NCBI GenBank assembly: GCA_047495785.1
Contig: JBLDXI010000016.1
Coordinates: 558,001 to 622,000, forward strand
Reading direction: 5' to 3'
From: Lepidodermella squamata
Taxonomy: Eukaryota > Gastrotricha
DNA length: 64,000 nt
The notes under the pieces were generated by a model. The model was not told the origin of the DNA, ran no database searches, and was given only the letters and a program-made list of their open reading frames with translations. The translations under genes and the position numbers were made by a program. Shown here piece by piece: positions 1-9,704 of the stretch. The first letter of the stretch is position 1; the number at the start of each line of letters is the position of its first letter.

Positions 1-37
1 AGGAAATTAAAATGAATGGATCGGAGCTGCTCCAGTG

Positions 38-1134
38 TCTCGACTAGCCGTTTCCAAGCCACCTGCCGGCTATACAATCAACCATCCAGACAGTTCGAGG
101 TTGTTTACAGCACGAGTGCAGAACTTGCAGACCTTCCCGGTAACCAAAGTTCATTTTCCCTATATCGCGCTCGCTCGCTACGCTCGCTCGCGCAAGAATA
201 TTTTAACAGAGTTCATGCCAGAAAACAAGGTTTCAGAACTTGAAAATCTCATTTGCGAGCGAAGCGAGCTTTAGCTTGCGCTTTTTTGGGCATTTTCAAG
301 CTGAAAATAGGTTTAGAAGGCGTTATAAAGGTGTTAGGAATCATGAAAAACTGGTGAACATTTTCAAGATTTCTTTGGAGGTTTTTAACACCCAAACTAC
401 CCAAACCAGTGTTTCTCAAACTGGGGGTCGCCTGATGATATTCATGAATCTTGAATATTGCGAAAATGGAAAGTATTGCCAAAGAGGTCTCTATTCACTG
501 GAATGGGCTCCCTATCCCGGAGGGTGATTGGCTCGTAAGAGAAGCGTTAAATGTGAGATTTGGAGGTGAAGCCGCGGCTTGGAATTTCAGAATGAATGAT
601 CAACGATCAAAATTCCGCTTCGTGTCAAATTTGGTGAATAAGATTAATAACAAACCAGGCAAGCTGTCATTCATGAAATGAAAACATCCATCTCGCCTGC
701 TATTTTGACAGAGACTTACGAATAAAATCGAGCGGAGCGAGAAATTTTTAGTTAATTTTTGTGTTAGGAACGCCGGGAAATGACAGGGAAAACCCAAATT
801 TTGTTGGAAAATGACTGGGAAATTAGTAGTTTTTTCTTCATTTTTCCCGGAAATTTCCCTACGGCGGGAAATTTCCCGGTAACCGGGTTACCCGATTTTG
901 CAAGTTCTGCACTCGTGGTTTACAGTGGTGATAAATTGACCGATCACGGATGATAAAAATGCACCGGTGGGTGGCAAAAATTTGCGCTACCGCATCAGGG
1001 CGCTGTATTAATTATTTCGCCGGTGCATTTTTATCATCGGTGATCGGTCAATTTATCATCAGTGTAAACAACCTTGAACTGTCTGTGTGGTTGCTTGTAT
1101 AGCCGGCAGGTGGCTTGGAAATGGCTAGTCGAGA
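38..1134. mobile_element. Palindromic foldback element split by a hAT-type MITE
   Basis: A long inverted repeat has its left arm at 38-110 plus 918 to about 974, and its right arm at about 1015-1134. The outer arms contain CTCGACTAGCC and AAGCCACCTGCCGGCTATA. The inner arms contain GATAAATTGACCGATCA. The left arm is interrupted by the separate element at 111-917; removing that insert restores a nearly continuous palindrome. No transposase is visible, so this is a non-autonomous foldback element. The family is unknown. Confidence 0.75.
111..917. mobile_element. hAT-like MITE with 8-base target duplication
   Basis: The terminal inverted repeats are 19 bases long, CACGAGTGCAGAACTTGCA at 111-129 and its complement at 899-917. 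The element is flanked by a perfect 8-base direct repeat GTTTACAG at 103-110 and 918-925. An 8-base duplication is typical of hAT elements. The 807-base interior has no convincing coding frame. It contains GCGAGCGAAGCGAGCTTTAGCT-like sequence that is also found inside the hAT element at 47.7 kb. Confidence 0.8.
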
Positions 1135-1328
1135 TGAAGTGAAAGTTTTTATTGCAGCTAGAAGTTTTGACCTCCGGTTCACATACTTCAAATTCGTCAG
1201 TAATTTGAAATCTTCAGGGTAGAAAATGATCGGATTTGCGATTCGCAACTGTCTCACTTTATTCAAAGTATCTTTAACTGACTCTCATGCGGCTCTCACA
1301 TCCGCAGAATAATGCATCATCGACTACT

Positions 1329-1672
1329 TTAAAGCTTCTGGTAGTGAGTCGAGCTTGGATCAATAGGTCTGGCCCTAATTGGTTTACATTCATTCGAAAG
1401 ATTACACCAATCCTTCTGCGGCCCGAAAACCACAAACGCCCTGCACCTCGCTATATCACTGCACTTTTTGGCACACTTGTCCAGGGGCGAAGAAAAAGAT
1501 ATACCTCCAAGGACTCCAGACAAACAATCCATTGAAACTTGCTTGTAACCAGAAGGAACTGAATGGAAATTAGTGGTCAACTATTAAAGTCGACGTTTAC
1601 AACTCCTATGAACTTGCCTTGAGATGCAGCTAGCCCGATGAACATAGCCAAGAAGAGAACTGACTTGAACAT
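1329..1672 (-). CDS. Small secreted PAN/Apple-like protein (PAN1), two exons
   Basis: Exon 1 is 1618-1672 and exon 2 is 1329-1558, joined in phase 1 to give 94 residues. Exon 1 is a signal peptide beginning MFKSVLFLAMFIGLAAS. The mature part has cysteine motifs such as DKCAKKCSDIARCRAF and WCNLSNECK. This spacing resembles PAN/Apple domains, which bind proteins or carbohydrates outside the cell. The 59-base intron (1559-1617) begins GCAAGT, so it is a GC-AG intron; the paralogue at 38.4 kb has the same arrangement at the same position. The gene lies downstream of the palindromic element and diverges from AGMO-A. The secreted small-protein call is firm; the ligand is unknown. Confidence 0.7.
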
Positions 1673-1879
1673 GGTGTATGCAAACTTCCTCCAAAGCTAT
1701 GTATGAACTTTGACGAATAACAATCCCCTCTTCCCTGCTGCTTTATTCACAAGTCTTATCCTTATTGGTCTCATCTTCAGCTTTCAAGACATGAGCATTG
1801 TCGTACATCTCCTACCACACTGCGGGTGAGCCATCGACTTATAGATTTGTTCCAATAACTTTATTAATGAGTAAGTATT

Positions 1880-2204
1880 TCACAGCAGATTATTCTCGCC
1901 ATCAGTTAAGCAAATCGGTATGAGGTGGTAACACTGGCACCGTACGACCTGGTCACTCGAGTCCATGAACAGGCACGAATTCCGAGCCATGCAGCACTTG
2001 CCGCCTAGATATGCGCCGGCTGAAGGGAGCCCAGGCGGCCCTGGCGCTGCAGCCGTCTGCGATTGATGAACATCGCAACCAGCTGACGAAATCTTGCCAA
2101 CAGCCCTCGACCGTTCCGTGATCGCCCCAGCTAGAAACGGCACTCACCGATATGGCGATCAAAATAAAAGCAGTAAAATTGGCATATAACAAAGCTTTCA
2201 CCAT
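1880..2204 (-). CDS. Possible small cysteine-rich secreted protein
   Basis: From the ATG at 2204 the minus strand reads a hydrophobic start (MVKALLYANFTAFILIAIS) followed by a GTGAGT donor-like site. A second frame ending at 1880 has a cysteine-rich tail, with motifs GCDVH, KCCMARNSC and RCQCYH and a final PIC. I could not find a donor and acceptor pair that joins the two in frame. This may be a real two-exon gene, a decayed one, or chance. It lies between PAN1 and a repeat. No family is recognised. Confidence 0.3.
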
Positions 2205-2274
2205 AGCTTGGCCTAAAAAAAAGCATAAAAATTCAGAAATAACACATCCTAAAATGTTATGAATTCAGGGTGCT

Positions 2275-2400
2275 ATCTTCGATCCCGGAGCTGCCAGGGA
2301 TGGTAAAAAATTTTCCCTGTATTTGCCAAAATGACTAGTTACTTATTTCAACGAGCGAAGATTTTCGAAGATTTTCGAAGAAAATGGAAGATTTTCCACT
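2275..2400 (+). repeat. Interspersed repeat R1, copy 1
   Basis: This diverged repeat shares the core GGAGCTGCCAGGGATGG, then TGTATTTGCCAAAATGACTAG, then a purine-rich segment with GAAGATTTTCC. Related copies lie at 14549-14660 and 33452-33585 in the same orientation. No terminal repeats were delimited. Confidence 0.55.
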
Positions 2401-3149
2401 AAATTACGCCCCAAAACCTCTCAAATTTGACAAAACAGTATGGGATGATAAATCCCCCTGAAATTCTCACACTGGATGAATTCCTATAACCGAGCCTCGT
2501 AACAAACAATGGCGCAAACTGTGAATCCTACTTTTATTTGCAATATGAAAATCAGTGAAACCAGTGAAAAGTGAATGAAACAAGGTGTGTAAGATGTGAA
2601 GTATATAAAGCTGCACATTTATTGTTTATTCTTTTTCTCCGTTGTTTTTGTAAAAAAATAGGCAGGGCTTTCGCTTTGCTGCACAGGTGTTGAGCGCATG
2701 AAAAACTTGGAATGAATGCGCCGGATCAGGATTGTGGCGAGGGGAGGAAATGCGAGCGCAGCAAAGCTTTTGTTTACGATCAGCTGCGCGCTTACGCTCC
2801 AATCGGTAGGTAACTCGAAAGTAAATAGACAACAAATTGTTTCAAACCAAAAATAAACACAAATATAATCGCCGTCTTCCAAGTTAACGGAGTATTTTAT
2901 CATCATTGCGGTGCAACAATGATAAATCCTTGACTTCCACCAGTGAAGTTCAACACCCTTACACACATTACACCAGTCATGTTACATAATAGCCCAAATT
3001 AACTCAATAACGTTCAATAACTGATGAAAAAGTCCCGAGCGAGATTGACACATAACAGCGGAACAACTCGAGCTGCATTATATAGCTGAATTTTGAGATT
3101 CACAGATTTTTCACCGAATTTTAACAGATCCTGCAAGGTATAATGCTGC
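2401..3149. other. No gene recognised
   Basis: Short open frames exist on the minus strand (for example near 2619-2966), but they show no domain and no supported splicing. I see nothing further to annotate. Confidence 0.4.
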
Positions 3150-3575
3150 TGTTGAGGCCCGAGTCCGAATTCGGCCCGAACGCGCTCCGTCGACCCGTAC
3201 GCAGACGGGTAACATTGATTCGCCGCTCCGCGCTCGGGCCGCTTTAAAACATGCCCGTATGCGACGAGCGACAATTACTGTAAATTTAAAAATTTCGAAA
3301 GAATCACGCTTCACCGCACACGGGCCAGCCAAGGTGTTGGCACGAGCACGGCGGAGAACGATGGGAACCACCGCTATTGCTTAGCGCCGTACTCGGGCCG
3401 CCGGCCTCGGGCCTCTGGAATCGGGCCGCCGGGCTTGGGTCATCCTACAACCAACGCACTACCCGATAACTTTATCAAGTCCAAGCCCAAACCCGGAGCG
3501 GTAAAGTGCTGTTACCCGACCGCATACTGGCCGGCCCGAACGCGTACGGGCCGAAATCGGGCTCGGGCCCCAACA
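3150..3575. mobile_element. GC-rich TIR element (GGCCCGA family)
   Basis: The ends are inverted repeats of about 35 bases with a few mismatches. The left end begins TGTTGAGGCCCGAG; the complement of the right end begins TGTTGGGGCCCGAG. Both continue with CCGA and TCGGCCCG, then ACGCG. The interior repeats CGGGCC many times. The element is 426 bases with no coding capacity, and the target duplication is unclear. Confidence 0.6.
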
Positions 3576-4925
3576 CTGCCATTTGGATGACTCAAAATTG
3601 TTTGCCAGAATGTCTGAAAATAAGACTCGCGTCAAAAGTGATCAAGTCGAAAATTTGTCAGTGAATTTCTATGACTACCTTATGAGCTTGTAAAAGTGCC
3701 ATTTACAGCAATTTTCGACGTTTTTCATGTGAAATATGAGAAAATGAGGACTTAATTACAAATTTCACTGCTTCTGCTGCGTTTATTCCATTTCTCATCA
3801 GTCTCATCTACAGTTTTTCAGTCATAAGAAGCGTCATGGATCTTGCCCACTTCGAAGCCTTTTTGTAGAACACGTAATTACGTTTCGATTTTTCAACGAT
3901 TTTTCTGCATTTGTCGAGTAACCACTGTAGGGTCTACAAAAGTCGTCATCAGGTCTTGATAGCCTGAAAAGTGCTCTGTTATGCGCTAATCTGAAAGCCC
4001 GAAAATGGCCTTAAAACTGTATTTTGCGTTATTCTCACTAGGGCGGCGGAATATCAGTTCATTCCCATAATTCGGAATTTTTCGAGACTTTTTCACCCTA
4101 CTGTTTAGCATGCATAGAGTGAACTCGAATGGCATGCCTTCATCACTAATGCTGGCTGAAGAAAGTTCTAATGTCTAATGCCGTGATCAGCAATTGCCAT
4201 AGAAATTCACGCGAAAAATATGAGAAAATTTGAGAGAAGGCATTTTTGCTACCATTATTATTCTTGGTTTTTGTTTTGAAATGGCAAGCTGAATTTCTCC
4301 GCGGGTTATCGGTTTCAAGACACACGCGTTTTGCATTTACTAATGAATTCAAAATGTTCATTCAAGTTATTTATTTTGTCAGCTAATATTTCCACCCCAT
4401 CCAAAACCCCCATAAAATAACATATCCATCTATTTTCTACATGAATTTTGTTAGATAAAATATTCTTGCTTTCATCTTCAATCACTATTTTGTAGCCTTG
4501 TTTGCCCGACCTTTTGCCCGACCGACATGCTACCAAACGCTAAAAAGCGACTATGCTTCCCGAGGCTTATCTTTCATCGGGTATTTTATTTCCAAGTTCC
4601 TTTTAAACTTGGTCTGTTTTCTAACCAACTTTTTGCTGTTGCGCTCGTCAACGTAGTCGTTCCATCACATCTAACCTTCCTTCGCGAGTAATTCTTTTTT
4701 CGCCTCTGCATCTTTCCTATAGTTTTGTTGTCCCAAAAAGGCTTATAGTTCGCTTGAAGCTTTACTTGCCCGCCTTTTCCCAATCCAGTAAATTTTTGCC
4801 GTTTCCGACTCTAGCGTCTTTAATTGTCTCATCTATATAAGGGTAAGGTTACATAAATCTGCATAAAAAATTCCTGTTTTTTCAAACGCTTGTTATTCCA
4901 TAGCAATGCCGTTCTTCGGGTTCGT
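3576..4925. other. No gene recognised
   Basis: AT-rich sequence with only short open frames and no domain. No RNA gene or transposon ends were identified. Confidence 0.4.
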
Positions 4926-5209
4926 ATTTTGACCACGAACAGTCAGAACCTATTCGAGTAAGCTCACAAAATCTCATGAGCCAATTCCTCACCGTTAGGG
5001 AGCCATCGTTGCTGAAAGTCAAAAAAGCAAAATTGTAAAATCGTTCGAGGGAGCCATGAATATAAATCTCAATAAAAGCTTCACTTCTGAACAATTTGCT
5101 GACTTTCGGCAACGATGGCTCCCTAACGGTGAGGAATTGGCTCATGAGATTTTGTGAGCTTACTCGAATTGTTCATGGTCAACTCTCGTCGAACTGTTCA
5201 TGGTCAAAA
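4926..5209. repeat. Inverted repeat upstream of AGMO-A
   Basis: The arms at about 4951-5020 and 5101-5169 are near-perfect complements; the shared core includes GGGAGCCATCGTTG and GAGGAATTGGCTCATGAG. Weaker outer matches around GACCACGAACAGT extend the structure. It ends about 110 bases before the AGMO-A start codon, so it is either a small foldback transposon or part of the 5' flank. AGMO-B does not have it. Confidence 0.65.
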
Positions 5210-5317
5210 TATGAGCCCGGAGTAATTTTAAAAATTTATTCTTTTATTCTTTATTCTTGGTATTCAATCTCCTTCGCCTAAGTTGAAACACATTTTTCAG
5301 GCGTTAACTTTTAACAA

Positions 5318-7617
5318 ATGGCAAATCGGACATTGACAGCTGCTTCGGCATGGGAGAAATCCTTCCGCATTCGAGCGTTGTTTTATGCATTGACTCCCTA
5401 TGAATCATCACCACAAACGTTGAAAGCTGTTCCAGAGGTAATCAACTCCAGTATTCCTTACTTCCTGACTATGGTTCTTATCGAATTCGTTATCGTCTCA
5501 ATGCGGGGAAATAAGAAGGGCAAAAAAAGACTTGGAGCCTGCATTCAAGTCAACGATGCAGTTACATCAATTCTAACAGGACTCATGTCTCGTTTGCCGG
5601 AGTAAGTTTACTTATAAAGTATGCGTAATATTTTTTTTGCATCGCATTTTTTCAATAACTTTTCAACCATGAGGAACGTTTTAAAGTGGTTTTTACCAGT
5701 CGATAGATCTAGTCTGCGGTAAACTTTCCTCAAATTTTCATTTGAATTGGGTGCGAGAGAAAAAATTGGTGACGAAAATTCTGTCCGCGATTTTTATTGA
5801 AAATTCTCATTTTTGAAAAATGCTATTTTTGCATCTTATTTGGTCTGAATTGATTGTCTCTCTTGCCAGAGGCTTCAAGTTTTTTGAGAGGATGGTCCGT
5901 AATGGATCTACGTCACCGATTCCTGAAAAAACATTGTACAACCATCCAAAACTGAAGGCTTCATAAAATTGGCACAAATCATTCACAAAATTCCGAAAAT
6001 TCATTTCGGATCGCGGTTGGTGGATAAGACCTTCTTTGTGGCCGCTAAGTTGAATTTCCTTGTTGACAGCGCGTTATTGACCTAATTCCCTGCTAAAAAA
6101 AATTCCGATAAAGCCTTTTCAACAGGATGATGTCTTCCAACCTAAAATCCTGTAAAATGCCATTTTTCAAAAATGAGAATTTTCAATAAAAATCGCGGAC
6201 AGAATTTTCGTCACCAATTTTTTCTCTCGCACCCAATTCAAATGAAAATTTGAGGAAAGTTTACCGCAGACTAGATCTATCGACTGGTGAAAACCACTTT
6301 ATAACATTCCTCATGGTTGAAAAGTTATTGAAAAAATCATGCGATTCAAAAAAAATATTACGCATACTTTAGAATGTTTTCCTTTTCATAAAATAACTTC
6401 TCTTCTTTCTCAGTCTGTTTACTCACACGATTGAACTGGCATCCTACATTTGGTTCTATGAAAAGTTTCACATCTATGAAATGCCTTTGGATTCGCCTTG
6501 GACCTGGCTCGCAATGCTGATAGCTGTCGATTTCTGCTACTACTGGTTTCACAGAGCATCGCATGGTTTGTCAAATTTTCAATTTTATTAATCAGTTTTG
6601 GGGTTATCGGCTGAAGCTATATCTTGAATTATTTTTCACAGAACTGAATATTTTGTGGGCTTTTCATCAGACCCACCACTCGTCCGAGTTCTACATCCTC
6701 GCAACAGCCCTACGACAGGCAGCGATCCAAAAATACGGCTCATTTGTCTTCTACCTTCCTATCGCTCTGTTCATCCCACCGCCCATGTTCGCCATGCACA
6801 TTCAGCTCAATTTAATCTATCAGTTTTGGATACATACCGAAGCAATCGATCGACTGCCTCGTTTATTTGAGTTCTTCTTCAATACACCTAGCCATCACCG
6901 AGTTCATCACGGCCGGAATCCTTACTGCATCGACAAAAATTACGCAGGGTTTCTCATCATTTGGGATAGAATGTTCGGTATGGAGTTAATCTCGATATGA
7001 TAATTCAAGGCAATGAGATTTTTCACATTGTTTCAGGCACATTCGCTCCGGAGCGTGACGAAGAAAATGTTGTGTACGGCCTGGTTCACAACATCAAATC
7101 GTTCGACCCGTTCTACGTTCAATTCATGCATTTCCGCGACATTTGGCGGCGATTCAAACGCTCGCCTAGCCTCACATCACTTTTCTACGGCCCAGGCTAC
7201 AACTGGGAAAAGCCTCAATTCCGACTCGGTGATCCGGCCGATATACCTAAAATCGAACCGAACCCCGTCGTCTACAACCCACCCCTGCCTAAATGGGTTC
7301 AAATTTACTGTGCGATTCACGCTGCTTTGGCTGCTGTTTCGATCGGCCATGTGCTTGATTTGCCTGAGAGGCGTGATCCTATCGTTGCCTGGGCATGTGT
7401 CGCTCTCTTTGTCGCATCTGCCTCGTCTTTTGGTAACATTTTTAACCGACGAGAGTGGCTGGCACCGAAATTTGAAGTGATTCGATGCTTCGCCGTTGGA
7501 CTTTTGGCAAATTTCTTGACTGAAAACTGTGATATTCCCAACAGTTGTAATGTTGCTTTTGGTGTTCAAATTTTCTTTGGAGCATCCATAATCCCATGGT
7601 TGCTCTTTGCCATGTGA
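5318..7617 (+). CDS. AGMO: Alkylglycerol monooxygenase-like protein (AGMO-A)
   Basis: Exons 5318-5601, 6414-6565, 6642-6977 and 7037-7617 give 450 residues, close to the size I recall for animal AGMO. The family is an ER membrane di-iron, tetrahydrobiopterin-dependent enzyme that cleaves the ether bond of alkylglycerols. All three fatty-acid-hydroxylase histidine boxes are present: FHRASHE near residue 141, HQTHH near 154 and HRVHH near 231. Hydrophobic segments lie before, between and after them, and the C-terminal third matches the usual AGMO membrane tail. A splice-acceptor-like TTTTTCAGGC lies about 15 bases before the ATG, as in AGMO-B. Intron 1 (812 bases) carries a 753-base MITE. The final Met codon and stop come from the terminal repeat of another MITE, leaving the C terminus shorter than that of AGMO-B. 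It is probably functional. Confidence 0.92.
5617..6369. mobile_element. TA-flanked MITE in AGMO-A intron 1, copy 1
   Basis: Very long terminal inverted repeats (about 200 bases) start AAGTATGCG and contain GATAGATCTAGTCTGCGG and AAAATTGGTGACGAAAATTC. The element is flanked by TA on both sides, as for Tc1/mariner-type insertions. The matching intron of AGMO-B (23500-23555) lacks it, giving a paralogous empty site. A diverged copy with the interior reversed lies at 29558-30283. There is no transposase. Confidence 0.8.
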
Positions 7618-8288
7618 CGTAGATAGGACGCCGCACTAAGATTTTTTCGGACACAAAAACTAATGTCAGACTAATGAGAGGCAAGGTTCATCGTTTTAAA
7701 CTTAATGAGATGAATCATGTCACTATTTTCCACCCCAATATTTCCTGTGCTATTTCTGTGTAATTTTTTAGGAGATGCTGCCGTTATATCAGCTGAATTC
7801 ATCTCTAAAAATGCATCTCCTCTTGATAGCATCTCGGAAACCGCGCCAAAACTCTACTTTTTGCGATATATAAAACTTGAACTAATTTATTTTTAAATTT
7901 TAAATTTAGATTATTACAAATTCGAATTGAGCCCCAGCATTCTATTGTTTAAGGTTGACAAATATTTAGATTATTTATGAGCTGAAAAGTGAAGACGTCT
8001 TTTTGTCAGCCGGCGTGCTCTGAGTGCGGCATCCTATCTACGTGACCCCAGACGAAAATCAGTAGACCGAGAGCTCAGTAGATCGTACGTAGATCCAAAA
8101 GGCAAAATATTCGTCTGAAATAGCTGTTTTTTTGACCTATTGTCGATCTATTAGACTGGATCTACGGGCATCGATCCTGTGTAGGTCCAAATTTTACAAC
8201 TGGATCTACGTAGGGTCGAACCCATACGATCTATCCCAGTGTCAAATTTAGATCCAGCCATGGTCTACTTTTTTTCGACTGGGACATG
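7611..8288. mobile_element. CATGTGACG-type MITE, copy 1, truncating AGMO-A
   Basis: The left end is CATGTGACGTAGATAGGACG. The right end (TCCTATCTACGTGAC ... ACATG) is split by a second MITE at 8047-8283. The direct repeat GCTCTTTGC flanks the whole (7602-7610 and 8289-8297). An 8-9 base duplication fits hAT or Mutator-like elements. A second copy of the interior lies at 42.2-43.5 kb. The AGMO-A stop codon (7615-7617) is inside the left terminal repeat. Confidence 0.8.
8047..8283. mobile_element. Small TIR element nested in the MITE
   Basis: The imperfect inverted ends are CCCAGACGAAAATCAGTAGACC and the complement of GGTCTACTTTTTTTCGACTGGG. The interior contains several GTAGATC motifs. It sits inside the right end of the larger MITE, which continues after it as ACATG, so it inserted later. 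It is 237 bases and non-coding. Confidence 0.65.
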
Positions 8289-8297
8289 GCTCTTTGC

Positions 8298-9282
8298 AAT
8301 CCATAAGTGAGAAATCAGAATAAAGTTACAAAATTGTAGTTGTAGTTGTTATTAGTTAGCTCGTCAAATCGCGGGGGTAAACACGGAAAAATTGATTGAT
8401 ATGATAGCTCGTAAAACTACGGAAAATGCACGGCAAGGATCACGCAAAAACATAGTAAAAGTCACGTCGCTGCGGCAGTTTCAAGCCAATTTGCATTGTA
8501 ATTCGAAAACATACCTGGAAATTTCGAAAAATCAGACAATATTGATAGTTCCGAGATTTTTCTAATGATTTTCGTGGATTTCGTAAAACGTTCCATTTTA
8601 TAGTCCAAGGCAGATTCCGCACTGATACTCCGCACCTTCGGCACTATCGTTCAGTACGTTGCGCACCATCATTCGGCGCGCTTTTCGTGAAAAATCGTTT
8701 CATAAGAAAAATAACTGTATTCCCTTGATCAATACAAAATGAATGATAAATTAGTAAACGCCTTCAGGCCAACATCCCTCGTGATATCCATCAATGATAT
8801 ACACCCGTATAATATCGATGGGCCTACACGAGGATATTGATCGACAAGACAAAGCTACACTCGTCCCTCAACGTTAACGCTAAAAAAATGATAACAGCTA
8901 TAACCATTTACAAATGTATTTAGCACTACCTCATTCGACATCAGTTCGGCACCAATTCGGCGGAATGTACCGGGTGCGAATTCTATATATAGCACTAGTA
9001 TGATATAGCATTAGTAAAAAGCTGAACGGAGCCGGCCGAGAATTACGAATCGGAACGAGTCGAAGACGAGTGCAGATGAGTAAATCGAGTGCGGCGCGTT
9101 CAGATATAAACGATTCACGAGTGATGTATCGAAAAAATCGAATTGTCACAAGTACTCTTCCTATATTTTTTAGTGCAATTCGTTTGATAGATGGTGAATA
9201 GACGTCTTCAGCGGAATTTCTTTTCGAATTTACGTTTCGTCATTCGGCTTCTTGTATTCTCCTGGTAATGCCAGGCTGGCTT
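8298..9282. other. No gene recognised
   Basis: Only short open frames are present and no domain was found. Imperfect repeats of GATATC- and TATATC-like words occur near 8770-8850. Confidence 0.4.
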
Positions 9283-9374
9283 CACGAATATCGTACGTGA
9301 AGAAAAGTGAAGAAAAGCGGCCAGACCAAACTGCCATAATGATTGATATTTCGATCCGCAAATATGATACAGCC
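9283..9374 (-). pseudogene. Relic fragment of a GPCR2-like receptor
   Basis: The segment matches part of the 7TM region of GPCR2 (15660-15770) at the nucleotide level: GAATATCGTA, then CGGCCAGACCAAAC, then ATGATTGATATTTCGA. About 25 bases are deleted relative to GPCR2. It does not continue as an open frame, so it is a leftover of another receptor copy lying just 3' of GPCR1. Confidence 0.6.
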
Positions 9375-9424
9375 TAATGATACATCCTGGAGAAGATAAT
9401 AGCTAAACATTTCGCAATACTGGA

Positions 9425-9700
9425 AGTCATTTCACCAAGCACTCATCCAGGACACTTGACCAAATCTGCTGCTTCATCATCAACGAAAACTAGAATTTGC
9501 TGGATGGTGCTGGATCTGTGCTGGATGAATGGATTGTGCCAGCGAATGGTGCTGGGCACATTATCACAGACTAGTGCTGGATATAGCTGTCATCGTTCAG
9601 CACAATTTGTCAAGCACCATCAAGCTCCATCCGCAGCACAATCCAGCACTAGCCTGCACGCGTGCTGGAAGATATCGAATATTTCGCTGCGGACGCTCTC
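9425..9700. repeat. TGCTGGAT-rich repeat region
   Basis: GTGCTGGAT and its complement ATCCAGCAC recur many times in both orientations. The right half mirrors the left (a GTGCTGG series, then a CCAGCAC series), forming a loose foldback. Similar sequence occurs at 13810-13960 and in the arms of the inverted repeat at 12938-13528. Confidence 0.5.
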
Positions 9701-9704
9701 TTCT

